Program-made: the position numbers and the translations under genes
The notes under the pieces: generated by a model
What the model saw: the letters and a program-made list of their open reading frames with translations, nothing else
What the model was told of the DNA's origin: nothing
Databases searched by the model: none
Part shown: positions 55,892 to 62,753 of the stretch, piece by piece
Numbering within the stretch: position 1 is the first letter of the stretch
How the letters are laid out: every line of letters begins with the position of its first letter
NCBI GenBank assembly: GCA_963829355.1
Contig: CAWHHZ010000009.1
Span: 305,580 to 369,579 of the forward strand
DNA length: 64,000 bases
Reading direction: 5' to 3'
Origin: CAWHHZ01 sp963829355
Lineage (GTDB): Bacteria > Acidobacteriota > Thermoanaerobaculia > Gp7-AA8 > JAHWKK01

Positions 55892-56135
55892 TGCCGGCGG
55901 TGGAGAACTGCGGACCGACCACCTTTCTTTCAGCCAGGAGGCGCCGTAAAAGGAGCGCGTCGGCAGTGATCGCACCAGGATCCCGGATGGTCGTCACGCC
56001 GAACTGCAAGAACGTTCGCAGGAACGAAAGCGCGACTCCTCGCTCCCATCGATCACCCGGATCCCCTCTTTGAGGACGTCGCCGGCAACATGCGCATGCA
56101 TGTCGATAAGGCCGGGAATCGGAGCAGGAGAAGTT
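55892..56135 (-). pseudogene. Remnant of a metal-dependent amidohydrolase
   Basis: One frame gives IPGLIDMHAHVAGDVLKEGI, the N-terminal metal-binding HxH segment of amidohydrolases. After a shift near 56040 a second frame gives ALSFLRTFLQFGVTTIRDPG and LLAERKVVGPQFSTAG, which are the next segments of the same family. The rest of the enzyme (over 300 residues) is missing; the alpha/beta hydrolase begins right after. It is a truncated, frameshifted fragment. Confidence 0.65.
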
Positions 56136-56240
56136 CGCAACGGTCTCTTCCGAGCCGGCCGGCCCGACAGAGCCGGTCGATGCATGGGGCGTGTGGTGAT
56201 AGCATCGGAGCTCCAGAACAAAATGAACGGAGGTGGTCTC

Positions 56241-56729
56241 ATGACGCGGTTGTGTGGCAGGACGATTCTTGCTCCGATCTTTCGGATGTCGCTGATTTGG
56301 GCGTGCTGCTTTCTCCTCTTTGCATTTTCGGCTGCAGCGCAGTCGCCCGCCCGGTCGTACGACGAGCTCGTCGATCGGTTCTTTTCCCAGGTCGCCGAGG
56401 GCGAATATGGACCTGCCGTCGACCAGATCGCCGGGACGAACGCGTGGCTCTCGAAGGGCGGGGATCAGATGACGACGCTGAAAACCAGGTTCTCCGGCCT
56501 CGGAGCGCTCCTCGGCCAGTATATCGGTCACGAACGGATCGTCGTGCAGCCGCTCGGAGACCGGTTCGTCTACGTGATGGAGCTCGCGTATTTCGAGCGG
56601 GAGCCACTTCAGCTCCACTTCACGTTCTACAAACCGGCGAAGAGTTGGCAGCTCTACACGATCTCCTACGACGAGGATGCCGACGTGACCACCAAGGAGC
56701 TCGCCCGCAAGAAACTCGGCGACGAGTAG
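56241..56729 (+). CDS. Secreted protein of unknown function
   Basis: A 162-residue protein with a signal peptide (MSLIWACCFLLFAFSAAAQS). The mature part (SYDELVDRFFSQVAEGEYGP, LQLHFTFYKPAKSWQLYTIS) resembles the NTF2-like or DUF3887/DUF4019-type cystatin-like fold that binds small ligands, though no close family is certain. ATG 56241 has GGAGGTG six bases upstream and is preferred to the ATG at 56223. It is followed after 12 bases by another envelope gene. Confidence 0.7.
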   Translation: MTRLCGRTILAPIFRMSLIWACCFLLFAFSAAAQSPARSYDELVDRFFSQVAEGEYGPAVDQIAGTNAWLSKGGDQMTTLKTRFSGLGALLGQYIGHERIVVQPLGDRFVYVMELAYFEREPLQLHFTFYKPAKSWQLYTISYDEDADVTTKELARKKLGDE

Positions 56730-56741
56730 AGGAAGGCCCGA

Positions 56742-57476
56742 ATGTCTCGAGCTCGTACCAGAGCGGGAGTCGCGCAGGCTCGGGGCCACGTCCTTGCGGG
56801 CTGTTGCCCAAATCCGAGCGAGCCAGCGTCAGCATGTCATCCCGGCGTCGCCCTTGCCCTCGCCGCCCTCGGGCCCCTCGTCCTGCTCGTCGCCTGCGTC
56901 GCTTCGCCGCGGTTGGCGAGCGACACCGAGAGCCCTCACGACTATCTGACGGTCGATCGCGGGCGGCTCGAATCTCACCACGCCCTGGCCTACGTTCTGG
57001 AGCTTCCCGAACGGTTCGAGCCGCGGGACGACATCGATTACGCGCCGATCTGGAACGACATTCCGTTCCGGGTGTCGGTGGCGATCTTCGAGAGCGACGA
57101 CGAGGTGGTCGAGGTGTTCGCCGAGACTTTGCCGGCGGGGATGGGGCGGCTCGACTACTCGGCGCTCCCCGACGCCACCCTCGCCGGCCTGCCGTTCAAT
57201 CTCCGGCAGCGGTGCTTCGATCTGCGCGACCTGTCGGAAGAGGAGATCGTGACCGTGCCGCCTCACGTGACACTCCGCGCCATGGGGCTCGACGACATCG
57301 CCCTGGTGCAGCAGCAGTACTTTGTCACCAGCGAGGACGGCCTGGCCGAGCTGGGCCTGAGCTACGAGACGAAGGTGGCGTCCTGCGACGGGGTCACCGA
57401 CGAGCTGCGTCGGGAGCTGTCGCGCCGGGCGGAAACCGAGGTCTTCGCCCGGCTGACCCGGCGCCAGGCGCGCTAG
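56742..57476 (+). CDS. Putative lipoprotein of unknown function
   Basis: A 244-residue product. The hydrophobic segment VALALAALGPLVLLVACVAS contains a lipobox-like LVAC, but it begins only at about residue 36, so the real start may be downstream of ATG 56742 even though AGGAAGG lies before that ATG. The body is acidic (LERFEPRDDIDYAPIWNDIP, AIFESDDEVVEVFAETLP) and I do not recognise it. GC content and codon use are higher than in neighbours. It lies directly left of the cassette array. Confidence 0.6.
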   Translation: MSRARTRAGVAQARGHVLAGCCPNPSEPASACHPGVALALAALGPLVLLVACVASPRLASDTESPHDYLTVDRGRLESHHALAYVLELPERFEPRDDIDYAPIWNDIPFRVSVAIFESDDEVVEVFAETLPAGMGRLDYSALPDATLAGLPFNLRQRCFDLRDLSEEEIVTVPPHVTLRAMGLDDIALVQQQYFVTSEDGLAELGLSYETKVASCDGVTDELRRELSRRAETEVFARLTRRQAR

Positions 57477-57548
57477 TGAAGCGAGCTCACCGAGCCCCTC
57501 CCAACTCCACTTCCCGCCGGGGGCCGGACGGAGTCAGCCTACAGGTCG

Positions 57549-57582
57549 AAAACTTATATTTTGAGCTTTGAGGTTAAGTTTT
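57549..57582. other. AT-rich hairpin at the left edge of the cassette array
   Basis: AAAACTTA (57549-57556) and TAAGTTTT (57575-57582) form an 8-bp stem with an 18-base loop. It overlaps the last codons of the minus-strand Dph6-like gene and may act as a transcript end. Its AT-rich composition differs sharply from the surroundings. Confidence 0.5.
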
Positions 57583-58296
57583 CCTGAGCGTGCATGCCGT
57601 TGTTAGCCGACTCGCGCGCGTCGCCACTGCCGGACCCCACGTTAGATCGGCGAAGTAGAACCCGTCACGCTCCACAACCTCGCCCGGCTCCGCGCGCAGA
57701 CGCTCGCTGAACATCGGCCCGGCGAGGACGCACGTGTGGAACTCACCGTTCTCGCCGCACGGATCGACGCCTTCCGGTAGTTCGTCGAGGAATTCGTGGT
57801 CAAACTTACGACCGGCGAACGACGGCGAGAGCTTCTTAGGATCGACGCACGTAAGGACCGCCTCGACGCCGGCGTTGACCATGCGCCGCGCGAGGGCCTC
57901 GGTCGGCTCGTGCCAGATCGGGAAGAGCGGCTTGAGGCCGGAGCCTTCGAGCTGCTTGATCCGATAGGCGCGGATGTCCTCGAGGAACAGGTCTCCGAAG
58001 GCGACGTGCGTTGCACCTCTCTCGAGCCCGTCTTCGATCGCCCGACGCATCTCGTGCTCGTACACTTCGTTGGCGCAGGGCCATGGGAGGGAGATGATAT
58101 GGAGCGGGAGCCCGACGCTGCGTGCCTGCGCCTCGAGGATTGTAAGGCGAGTCGAGTGCATCGCGACACGCCCGTGGGTGGTATTGACGGTCGTCAGGAG
58201 GCCGACGACCTCGACGTCCGGCTCCTTTCGGAGCATGTGCAGAGTCCAGGCGCTGTCTTTGCCCGAACTCCAGGACAGCAGCACGCGGCGCGACAT
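57574..58296 (-). CDS. Dph6-like ATP-pyrophosphatase (cassette gene)
   Basis: A 240-residue adenine-nucleotide alpha-hydrolase. The PP-loop reads LLSWSSGKDSAWTLHML. The family body has VVGLLTTVNTTHGRVAMHSTR, HVAFGDLFLEDIRAYR and LFPIWHEPTEALARRM. Related enzymes include diphthine-ammonia ligase and stand-alone bacterial ATPases that amidate small molecules; eukaryote-type diphthamide does not occur in bacteria, so another substrate is expected. The last 20 residues after FYFADL come from what may be a degenerate attC. ATG 58296 overlaps the stop of a 30-residue leader ORF (TGATG). Confidence 0.82.
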   Translation of the reverse strand: MSRRVLLSWSSGKDSAWTLHMLRKEPDVEVVGLLTTVNTTHGRVAMHSTRLTILEAQARSVGLPLHIISLPWPCANEVYEHEMRRAIEDGLERGATHVAFGDLFLEDIRAYRIKQLEGSGLKPLFPIWHEPTEALARRMVNAGVEAVLTCVDPKKLSPSFAGRKFDHEFLDELPEGVDPCGENGEFHTCVLAGPMFSERLRAEPGEVVERDGFYFADLTWGPAVATRASRLTTACTLRKT

Positions 58297-58388
58297 CAGG
58301 CATCGCCCCGAGAAGCCCGGTTGACCACCCGGGAGCCGACCGCCGCTCGCATCATCGTGACGCGGATAACGAGACGCAATCGGTCCAT
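58296..58388 (-). CDS. Short leader ORF coupled to the Dph6-like gene
   Basis: A 30-codon reading frame (MDRLRLVIRVTMMRAAVGSR and ten more) starts at ATG 58388 with AAAGGAG upstream and ends in TGATG, its TGA sharing one base with the downstream ATG. It lies 21 bases inside the cassette. Probably it brings ribosomes to the main gene, a known way of expressing promoterless cassettes. It may have no function as a peptide. Confidence 0.5.
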   Translation of the reverse strand: MDRLRLVIRVTMMRAAVGSRVVNRASRGDA

Positions 58389-58409
58389 GTCTTCTTCTCC
58401 TTTCGAGGG

Positions 58410-58511
58410 GGCTAACGACCGCGGTTCACCTGCACGGGCACGCCGCGCAGACCGCAGCTTCATGAGTAATGGTAGCGCGTGCCCGTGTCCGGTGGAAGGG
58501 GCGGGTTAGGG
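58410..58511 (-). repeat. attC site 1
   Basis: Core sites GGCTAAC (58410-58416) and GTTAGGG (58505-58511); arms CACGGGCACGC and GCGTGCCCGTG. The arm on the right carries an extra base, as in canonical attC for a minus-strand reading. Confidence 0.8.
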
Positions 58512-58540
58512 CCGTGTTACCGAGGTAGACTGGGAGCCGC

Positions 58541-58777
58541 ATGACCAACACGACACAACGACTGCTGGACGAAGCTCTGGACCTGCCCGACAGTGAACGC
58601 GCCGAGCTCGCCGCGAGGTTGATCGAGAGCCTGGACGCCGCCGAGCAGGATGACGTGGATGCCGCCTGGGCCGCCGAAATCGAGCGCCGGTGCGCGGCTC
58701 TCGATTCCGGCGAGGCCGTTGCTTCGGATTGGACTGAGGTTCGTGCACGCATCGATCGCGAGATCTTCGGCCGGTGA
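58541..58777 (+). CDS. Antitoxin, addiction-module component family
   Basis: A 78-residue acidic, helical protein: LLDEALDLPDSERAELAARL, IESLDAAEQDDVDAAWAAEI and RIDREIFGR. This matches the putative addiction-module component family (ParE-type antitoxins lacking a clear DNA-binding domain). ATG 58541. Its TGA overlaps the GTG of a ParE/RelE-type toxin (GTGA at 58774). The pair is coded opposite to the other cassettes, which is common for toxin-antitoxin cassettes that bring their own promoter. Confidence 0.85.
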   Translation: MTNTTQRLLDEALDLPDSERAELAARLIESLDAAEQDDVDAAWAAEIERRCAALDSGEAVASDWTEVRARIDREIFGR

Positions 58778-59087
58778 AACCTCTGGTCGTTGAGGACGAC
58801 GCAGACGCGGAGCTTCGCGCCGCAATGATCCGATAATAGAGGAGGAGCGCCCCGGCCTCGGAGCGCAGCTCTGGGATGAGATCCGGCGCACGCTGGCACT
58901 GATCCAGGAACGGCCGGGCATCGGTGAAAGAGTGCGACGCGCTCGAGTCAAAGGCATCGCGCGACGCTTCCCGATTCGTCGCTTCCCATATTTCGTGATC
59001 TATCGCGAACGGCCGGAGTTGATCGAAATCATCGCCTTCGCTCATCACCGGCAGCGCCCAGGCTATTGGCGCGCCCGAGGCCGCTAA
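58774..59087 (+). CDS. RelE/ParE-type toxin, one apparent frameshift
   Basis: From GTG 58774 the frame gives VKPLVVEDDADAELRAA, then hits stops. One base added near 58826 leads into EEERPGLGAQLWDEIRRTLA, LIQERPGIGERVRRARVKGI, ARRFPIRRFPYFVIYRERPE and LIEIIAFAHHRQRPGYW, the ParE/RelE fold. The joined length is 104 residues, normal for the family. The TAA stop (59085-59087) lies inside attC site 2. If the shift is real the cassette would encode an antitoxin without an active toxin. Confidence 0.75.
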
Positions 59088-59179
59088 CGGCCTGAGTTCA
59101 CCTGCCCGGGCACGCTCCAGATTGTGCAAGATTGAGCAGCGGCAACGAGTGCCCGGGCAGCTGGACCCGTATGTTAGGG
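59082..59179 (-). repeat. attC site 2
   Basis: Core sites CGCTAAC (59082-59088) and GTTAGGG (59173-59179) with a perfect stem CTGCCCGGGCAC/GTGCCCGGGCAG. The toxin stop codon is inside the left core. Confidence 0.82.
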
Positions 59180-59192
59180 CTTTGCGCCAACA

Positions 59193-59423
59193 TTAAACGG
59201 GCCCTGACGATCTTCGATTTCGCCGGAGAGCTACGACGGCGGCACCAGCGCCGATGACTCCGAAGGCCAATAAGCCATACGCTCGCCACAGGAACGGTTT
59301 CGCGGTCTCCATGTCGAGCTTGACGGCCAGCTGCCAGTACAGGTTGTCCAGCACGAGAACCGCCAAGGCAACTAGACCAATGCTGACGATCAGCAAAGCC
59401 CAAAGCAGCACTCTTTTCTTCAC
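59193..59423 (-). CDS. Small membrane protein (cassette gene)
   Basis: A 76-residue protein with two membrane helices (VLLWALLIVSIGLVALAVLV and AYGLLAFGVIGAGAAVVAL) and a basic tail (RRNRRSSGPV). It starts at GTG 59423, 11 bases after a core site, and its stop is 13 bases from attC site 2, the standard cassette fit. No family is recognised; a bacteriocin-immunity-like or phage-defence role would be speculation. Confidence 0.65.
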   Translation of the reverse strand: MKKRVLLWALLIVSIGLVALAVLVLDNLYWQLAVKLDMETAKPFLWRAYGLLAFGVIGAGAAVVALRRNRRSSGPV

Positions 59424-59433
59424 GTTTACGAGC

Positions 59434-59532
59434 CGCCAACGATCGAGGGTGAGCGGCCAGCGCACGCCCACCAGCGTCAAAAATTGAGTAGTGGTCGAAC
59501 GTGCGCTGGTCCGCTCGACCCGTATGTTAGCC
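59434..59532 (-). repeat. attC site 3
   Basis: Core sites CGCCAAC (59434-59440) and GTTAGCC (59526-59532); arms GAGCGGCCAGCGCACG and CGTGCGCTGGTCCGCTC, the latter with one extra base. The TAA stop of the DUF5615 gene lies in the right core. Confidence 0.85.
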
Positions 59533-59847
59533 GCCGATTCGCACTGCCTTGCCTGGGGCGATCGTGACGATTGCCTCTTGCAGTTGCGGCACGAGACGCT
59601 TCAGATCCGGCAGCCGGTTTCGCCCTCCCATGATGATGACAGCGATCCGCAGCTTCTCTAGATTCTGCTGAAACTCGACACTTCGGTCTGCCGTAACGAG
59701 AGCATCGAATCCTGCTTCAGCGGCGGCGCGCAGAAGAACGCCATTTTTCAGCCCAAGCCATCCCTGTTCGCGAACAGTTGAAACATCGTGCCCAGTGATC
59801 TCGGCCGCGAAATGGCGCGGTAGCGACTCATCAACGAGAATGCGCAA
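59527..59847 (-). CDS. DUF5615 PIN-like toxin (cassette gene)
   Basis: A 106-residue PIN-like protein: ILVDESLPRHFAAEITGHDV, STVREQGWLGLKNGVLLRAA and ALVTADRSVEFQQNL with the conserved acidic residues of a nuclease-like site. DUF5615 proteins pair with DUF433 antitoxins, and the gene overlaps such a gene by 17 bases. The stop is inside attC site 3, as expected for a cassette. Target RNA or DNA is unknown. Confidence 0.88.
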   Translation of the reverse strand: MRILVDESLPRHFAAEITGHDVSTVREQGWLGLKNGVLLRAAAEAGFDALVTADRSVEFQQNLEKLRIAVIIMGGRNRLPDLKRLVPQLQEAIVTIAPGKAVRIGG

Positions 59848-60058
59848 CGCCGTTCACAGCCTCTCTCGCAATCTCCAGGGCGGCGACTGCTTGCCCCCGC
59901 GTCACGGAGGGGAATTCATCGAGAAAGTCATCGAGAGAATCTCCTGCTTCGAGAAACTCGAAAAGCGTACGAGCAGGAACCCTGGTACCGACGAACACCG
60001 GTTCACCACCCATGATGTCAGGGTCGCTGTGCACGACCTGAGCAGCAGTGATTGCCAT
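59831..60058 (-). CDS. DUF433 antitoxin (cassette gene)
   Basis: A 75-residue protein: SDPDIMGGEPVFVGTRVPAR, TLFEFLEAGDSLDDFLDEFP and VTRGQAVAALEIAREAV, which is the DUF433 family, a helix-turn-helix-like antitoxin. ATG 60058 lies about 33 bases after the core of attC site 4. It is followed by its overlapping DUF5615 toxin. Such pairs stabilise large cassette arrays. Confidence 0.9.
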   Translation of the reverse strand: MAITAAQVVHSDPDIMGGEPVFVGTRVPARTLFEFLEAGDSLDDFLDEFPSVTRGQAVAALEIAREAVNGVAHSR

Positions 60059-60090
60059 ACGACAAATTCTACTCTACGGTGATTCCAGGC

Positions 60091-60193
60091 GGCTAACGGT
60101 CGAGGATGAGCGGCCAGCGCACGCACTCACCAGCGTTGAAAAATTAGAGTAGCGGTCGAGCGTGCGCTGGTCCGCTCGGTCCGTTGGTTAGGC
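60091..60193 (-). repeat. attC site 4
   Basis: Core sites GGCTAAC (60091-60097) and GTTAGGC (60187-60193, a perfect GTTRRRY); arms as in site 3. Confidence 0.87.
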
Positions 60194-60196
60194 CGA

Positions 60197-61021
60197 TCAG
60201 CGTCCAGGGGTAATTGCGGTAAACGATCGATCTCCCTCTTCCATTACAGCAAGAAATGCCCAGAGCTCCGCACCTGAGTTCGAGATCACCTTTACAGTCA
60301 GTCTGCCTTGTTCCGTCTGATCTTCAATCGAAGCCAGGATGCTCGTGAGGTCTACCATCGAAAATGCCGGATGCGTTTCAAAACCATCCATGCCAGCACC
60401 AGCTTCAAGAATGACCGGCTCTGTCATCAAGAGCACTTCCTTTTCGAACACTGACGAGTAGATCTCAATGGTAGCCGAAGTCGGTGAACTGCTCGAGGCA
60501 TAAATACGTAAAAATGTTTCCGACCCGCCTCTGACAGGAACGTTGAGCAGAGCCACTTCGGATGAGAACTGATCTTCTTTTACCAAAGGCAGTTCGGTTC
60601 CCAGGAAGACTCTGCCAACGACGATCAAGCCCGCGATATCTTCGACCCGTAAACTGTAGTCGAGTTTCCGCAATTCGTTTTTCTCGATGTGAAGAAAGAC
60701 ACCGCGGCTCCCGGCGTAGGTGGGATTGATCAGGAGTTGGCCCGGCTCGAGTGTGAAGGGCTGATTGGGCGGGCAACCGGTTCCAATCTGACAGGGAAAG
60801 GGGAAAAATATCGTGATCGGGCGGTCGCTGCCATTCCTAGCTCGGAACTGGCTCGCCCAGTACTGCACACCGACCTGCGCCTCTCCTGCAAACGGCATCA
60901 GGACCCGCTCGAGCACCTCTGGCGGATGCGGCCTAGCCACGCTGCGACCACGCGTCTCCGCCTCGACAACCGACGCCGCGGAAAGAATGACTATCGCTAG
61001 GATTAACTGGATTTTTGACAT
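60197..61021 (-). CDS. Secreted protein of unknown function (cassette gene)
   Basis: A 274-residue protein with a signal peptide (IQLILAIVILSAASVVEAE). The mature part is beta-rich (ITIFFPFPCQIGTGCPPNQP, FLRIYASSSSPTSATIEIYS) with one close Cys pair. I do not recognise the family, although similar proteins with beta-sandwich domains occur as secreted proteins in Acidobacteriota. ATG 61021 is nine bases after a core site and the stop is four bases before attC site 4, an ideal cassette fit. Confidence 0.75.
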   Translation of the reverse strand: MSKIQLILAIVILSAASVVEAETRGRSVARPHPPEVLERVLMPFAGEAQVGVQYWASQFRARNGSDRPITIFFPFPCQIGTGCPPNQPFTLEPGQLLINPTYAGSRGVFLHIEKNELRKLDYSLRVEDIAGLIVVGRVFLGTELPLVKEDQFSSEVALLNVPVRGGSETFLRIYASSSSPTSATIEIYSSVFEKEVLLMTEPVILEAGAGMDGFETHPAFSMVDLTSILASIEDQTEQGRLTVKVISNSGAELWAFLAVMEEGDRSFTAITPGR

Positions 61022-61029
61022 GACAATGG

Positions 61030-61129
61030 GCCCAACGGTTGAGGCTGAGCGGCCAGCGCACGCCCAACGATGGTTCAAGATTGAGTAGTGGTCGAGCGTG
61101 CGCTGGTCCGCTCGAGCCGCGGGTTAGCG
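61030..61129 (-). repeat. attC site 5
   Basis: Core sites GCCCAAC (61030-61036) and GTTAGCG (61123-61129); arms as in sites 3 and 4. The reading frame of the next cassette gene runs into this site. Confidence 0.86.
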
Positions 61130-61572
61130 GCGGGTGGGCTGAACAGGATTCTGCGATCGGTGACGCCGCCATTTTGTGAGTGAGCCTCGATGATGTACTC
61201 CACCCCTGGTTGAATCTGGAAGCTCGCGGCCGCTGGAACAACTACTCTGTAGGATTCCGTGCCCGGTTGATCCACCCGGTTTTCTCCCGGCGTCAGGACC
61301 AGTTCGCAGAGTGCACCACGGCTATTGTAGATTTCCCAGACGACCTCTCTGTCGGACGACCTCAACAGTTTGATGCGCGTCACGGATCGACAATACTCAC
61401 CGACATACCTCAGATCCACGTGCTTCGCTCCATCCACATTCGTAATTTCCATCGAGGGTCCGCCATGCTCTTCGTCGTACCAGAACAGGAAGCCCAAACC
61501 AAAGGCCCCGACCACGATCAAACCAACCGCGAGCATGGCACAAATCAATAGGATGTCGGCGATTTTACGCAT
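61075..61572 (-). CDS. Membrane-anchored protein of unknown function (cassette gene)
   Basis: A 165-residue protein. A single membrane anchor (ILLICAMLAVGLIVVGAFGL) is followed by a beta-type domain (MEITNVDGAKHVDLRYVGEY, RIKLLRSSDREVVWEIYNSR, ESYRVVVPAAASFQI). ATG 61572 is three bases after a core site. The natural coding part seems to end near SPPAANP, after which the residues LERTSARSTTTQS are coded by attC site 5 itself. Family not recognised. Confidence 0.7.
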   Translation of the reverse strand: MRKIADILLICAMLAVGLIVVGAFGLGFLFWYDEEHGGPSMEITNVDGAKHVDLRYVGEYCRSVTRIKLLRSSDREVVWEIYNSRGALCELVLTPGENRVDQPGTESYRVVVPAAASFQIQPGVEYIIEAHSQNGGVTDRRILFSPPAANPRLERTSARSTTTQS

Positions 61573-61575
61573 AGC

Positions 61576-61676
61576 CGCTAACGATCGTGGCTGAGCCGCC
61601 AGCGCACGCCTCAGCAATGTTGAAAGATTGAGTAGCGGTCGAGCGTGCGCTGGTCGGCTCGAGCGTTCAGTTAGCT
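61576..61676 (-). repeat. attC site 6
   Basis: Core sites CGCTAAC (61576-61582) and GTTAGCT (61670-61676). Both arms carry the paired change GAGCCG / CGGCTC relative to sites 3-5, a compensatory change that supports a folded site. Confidence 0.87.
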
Positions 61677-62404
61677 GTCTCTTGCCATGGCCAGTACTCT
61701 CGCCGCACGAGAGAGGAAATCTCGTTCAGAGGTACGGAGACCTCGTAATAGCAGCCGTGCCGCGGCATGACACTAAACTCGAGCGCCTCTTCTGTGAGCG
61801 CCATGTTTTCGAAAAGTTCTCTCGCAACTTCAGGCACTTCTTCAACGCTGATCGCGTTGTTGGACTCGGTTCTCTGAACTTCGAGCTCGTTCTCGAGGAT
61901 CTCCAGGATTTGTGAGATGGCTTCATCGCCTACAAACACGTCCTCTGCCCGCACAGGCTTCACGACTCCGTCTTGCAGCGCGTAAAGCAGATTGTGAACA
62001 TTCGCTGACGGCTTCGCACCACAAAACATTTCTGACGGCCACGTGGTGGTACATTTCAGACTCGCGACGCCGTTGGACACGAACGTGATCTCACACGATT
62101 CTTCAGTAGTGATGCAGCCTCGGATCTCGTCGACCGAGATTCCTTCGCGAGATAGAAGCTTCCCCTCCGGACAGGAACCGATCCTCTCCATCACGTCGCG
62201 TTCGATCCGCTCGTTCAAACGTGCAGACAATCCCGGATCTTGAAGTCGAACCTGTGGATACGTCGCACTCAGGTGACAATAGGTATAGCCAGTTTCGTTC
62301 GAGATGAATCCGTTTCGTGAGAAAGTCACTTCCTCCACAGTCTCTGCCTGGGACTCACCAGCCGAGATCAACAACGCGAGCACGATAGCGAAGAATTGGA
62401 GCAT
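61667..62404 (-). CDS. Secreted protein of unknown function (cassette gene)
   Basis: A 245-residue protein with a signal peptide (LQFFAIVLALLISAGESQA). The mature part has five cysteines and alternating strands and helices (YTYCHLSATYPQVRLQDPGL, RGCITTEESCEITFVSNGVA, FCGAKPSANVHNLLYALQDG). It resembles secreted domains with DUF3298-like or PdaC-like pattern, but I cannot confirm this. ATG 62404 is 11 bases after a core site; the TGA directly follows GCTAAC of attC site 6. Confidence 0.75.
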   Translation of the reverse strand: MLQFFAIVLALLISAGESQAETVEEVTFSRNGFISNETGYTYCHLSATYPQVRLQDPGLSARLNERIERDVMERIGSCPEGKLLSREGISVDEIRGCITTEESCEITFVSNGVASLKCTTTWPSEMFCGAKPSANVHNLLYALQDGVVKPVRAEDVFVGDEAISQILEILENELEVQRTESNNAISVEEVPEVARELFENMALTEEALEFSVMPRHGCYYEVSVPLNEISSLVRREYWPWQETAN

Positions 62405-62415
62405 TTCCCTCAGAC

Positions 62416-62513
62416 AGCTAACTTTTAGTTGAGCTGCCTCACACCGCTCGAGACAGCTCGTCTCAGCGTAGCAGAAAGTGCGGTGTGAGGTCTGCTCGAA
62501 CGGCGAGTTGGAC
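62416..62513 (-). repeat. attC site 7 (right end of array)
   Basis: Core sites AGCTAAC (62416-62422) and GTTGGAC (62507-62513); arms CCTCACACCG and CGGTGTGAGG. It is complete, so another cassette once lay to its right; that space now holds IS91-like sequence. Confidence 0.8.
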
Positions 62514-62753
62514 GAAGGGTGACGGGTGCCTATGGGTTTTCAATCCATGAAGGCGCCACGTGCTGAGGCCGGTTCGGCGCAGATCGCGCGTGAAAGGAAA
62601 GGACGGACGCGCCGAAAAGCAGGATATTCGGTGGACCGGCTGAAGGAATGGACAGGAAAGAACGACCAGCACGGATCGCTCCTCGGACCTCTCCTCGGCG
62701 AGCGCCGGGGCATTCGACGAGGGTGAGCGAGTTCGACGAGACCGTGGGGATCG
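62514..62753. other. Stretch between the cassette array and the transposase
   Basis: No convincing gene. It probably contains the remains of one more cassette and a terminal part of the IS91-like element. Short open frames on both strands lack family features. Confidence 0.45.

Larger units (their letters stand above)
57602..62513 (-). mobile_element. Integron gene-cassette array without integrase in view
   Basis: Seven attC sites of 98-103 bp, each starting with a YAAC-type core and ending with GTTRRRY or near it, divide this stretch into small cassettes. Sites 3-6 are very alike (arms GAGCGGCCAGCGCACG and CGTGCGCTGGTCCGCTC). Six of the seven cassettes are coded on the minus strand; in them the start codon lies 10-35 bases after one core site and the stop lies at or inside the next attC, so the array reads right to left. 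An extra base in the attC arm on that side agrees. Cassettes carry toxin-antitoxin modules and unknown secreted or membrane proteins. Integrase and attI should lie to the right, where an IS91-like element now sits. Confidence 0.85.

Noticed and set aside
56090..57571. A 493-codon plus-strand frame across the secreted-protein and lipoprotein genes
   Set aside because: It is an arginine-rich shadow frame; the real genes have signal peptides and ribosome sites in other frames.
57499..57647. An eighth, complete attC at the left end of the array
   Set aside because: GTTAGCC (57602) and GTTAGAT (57641) look like core sites, but no matching complementary arm could be found, so at most a truncated site remains.
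57602..62513. Array orientation left to right, as suggested by the toxin-antitoxin pair
   Set aside because: The start and stop positions of the other six cassettes relative to the core sites, and the extra base in the right-hand attC arm, fit right-to-left better.
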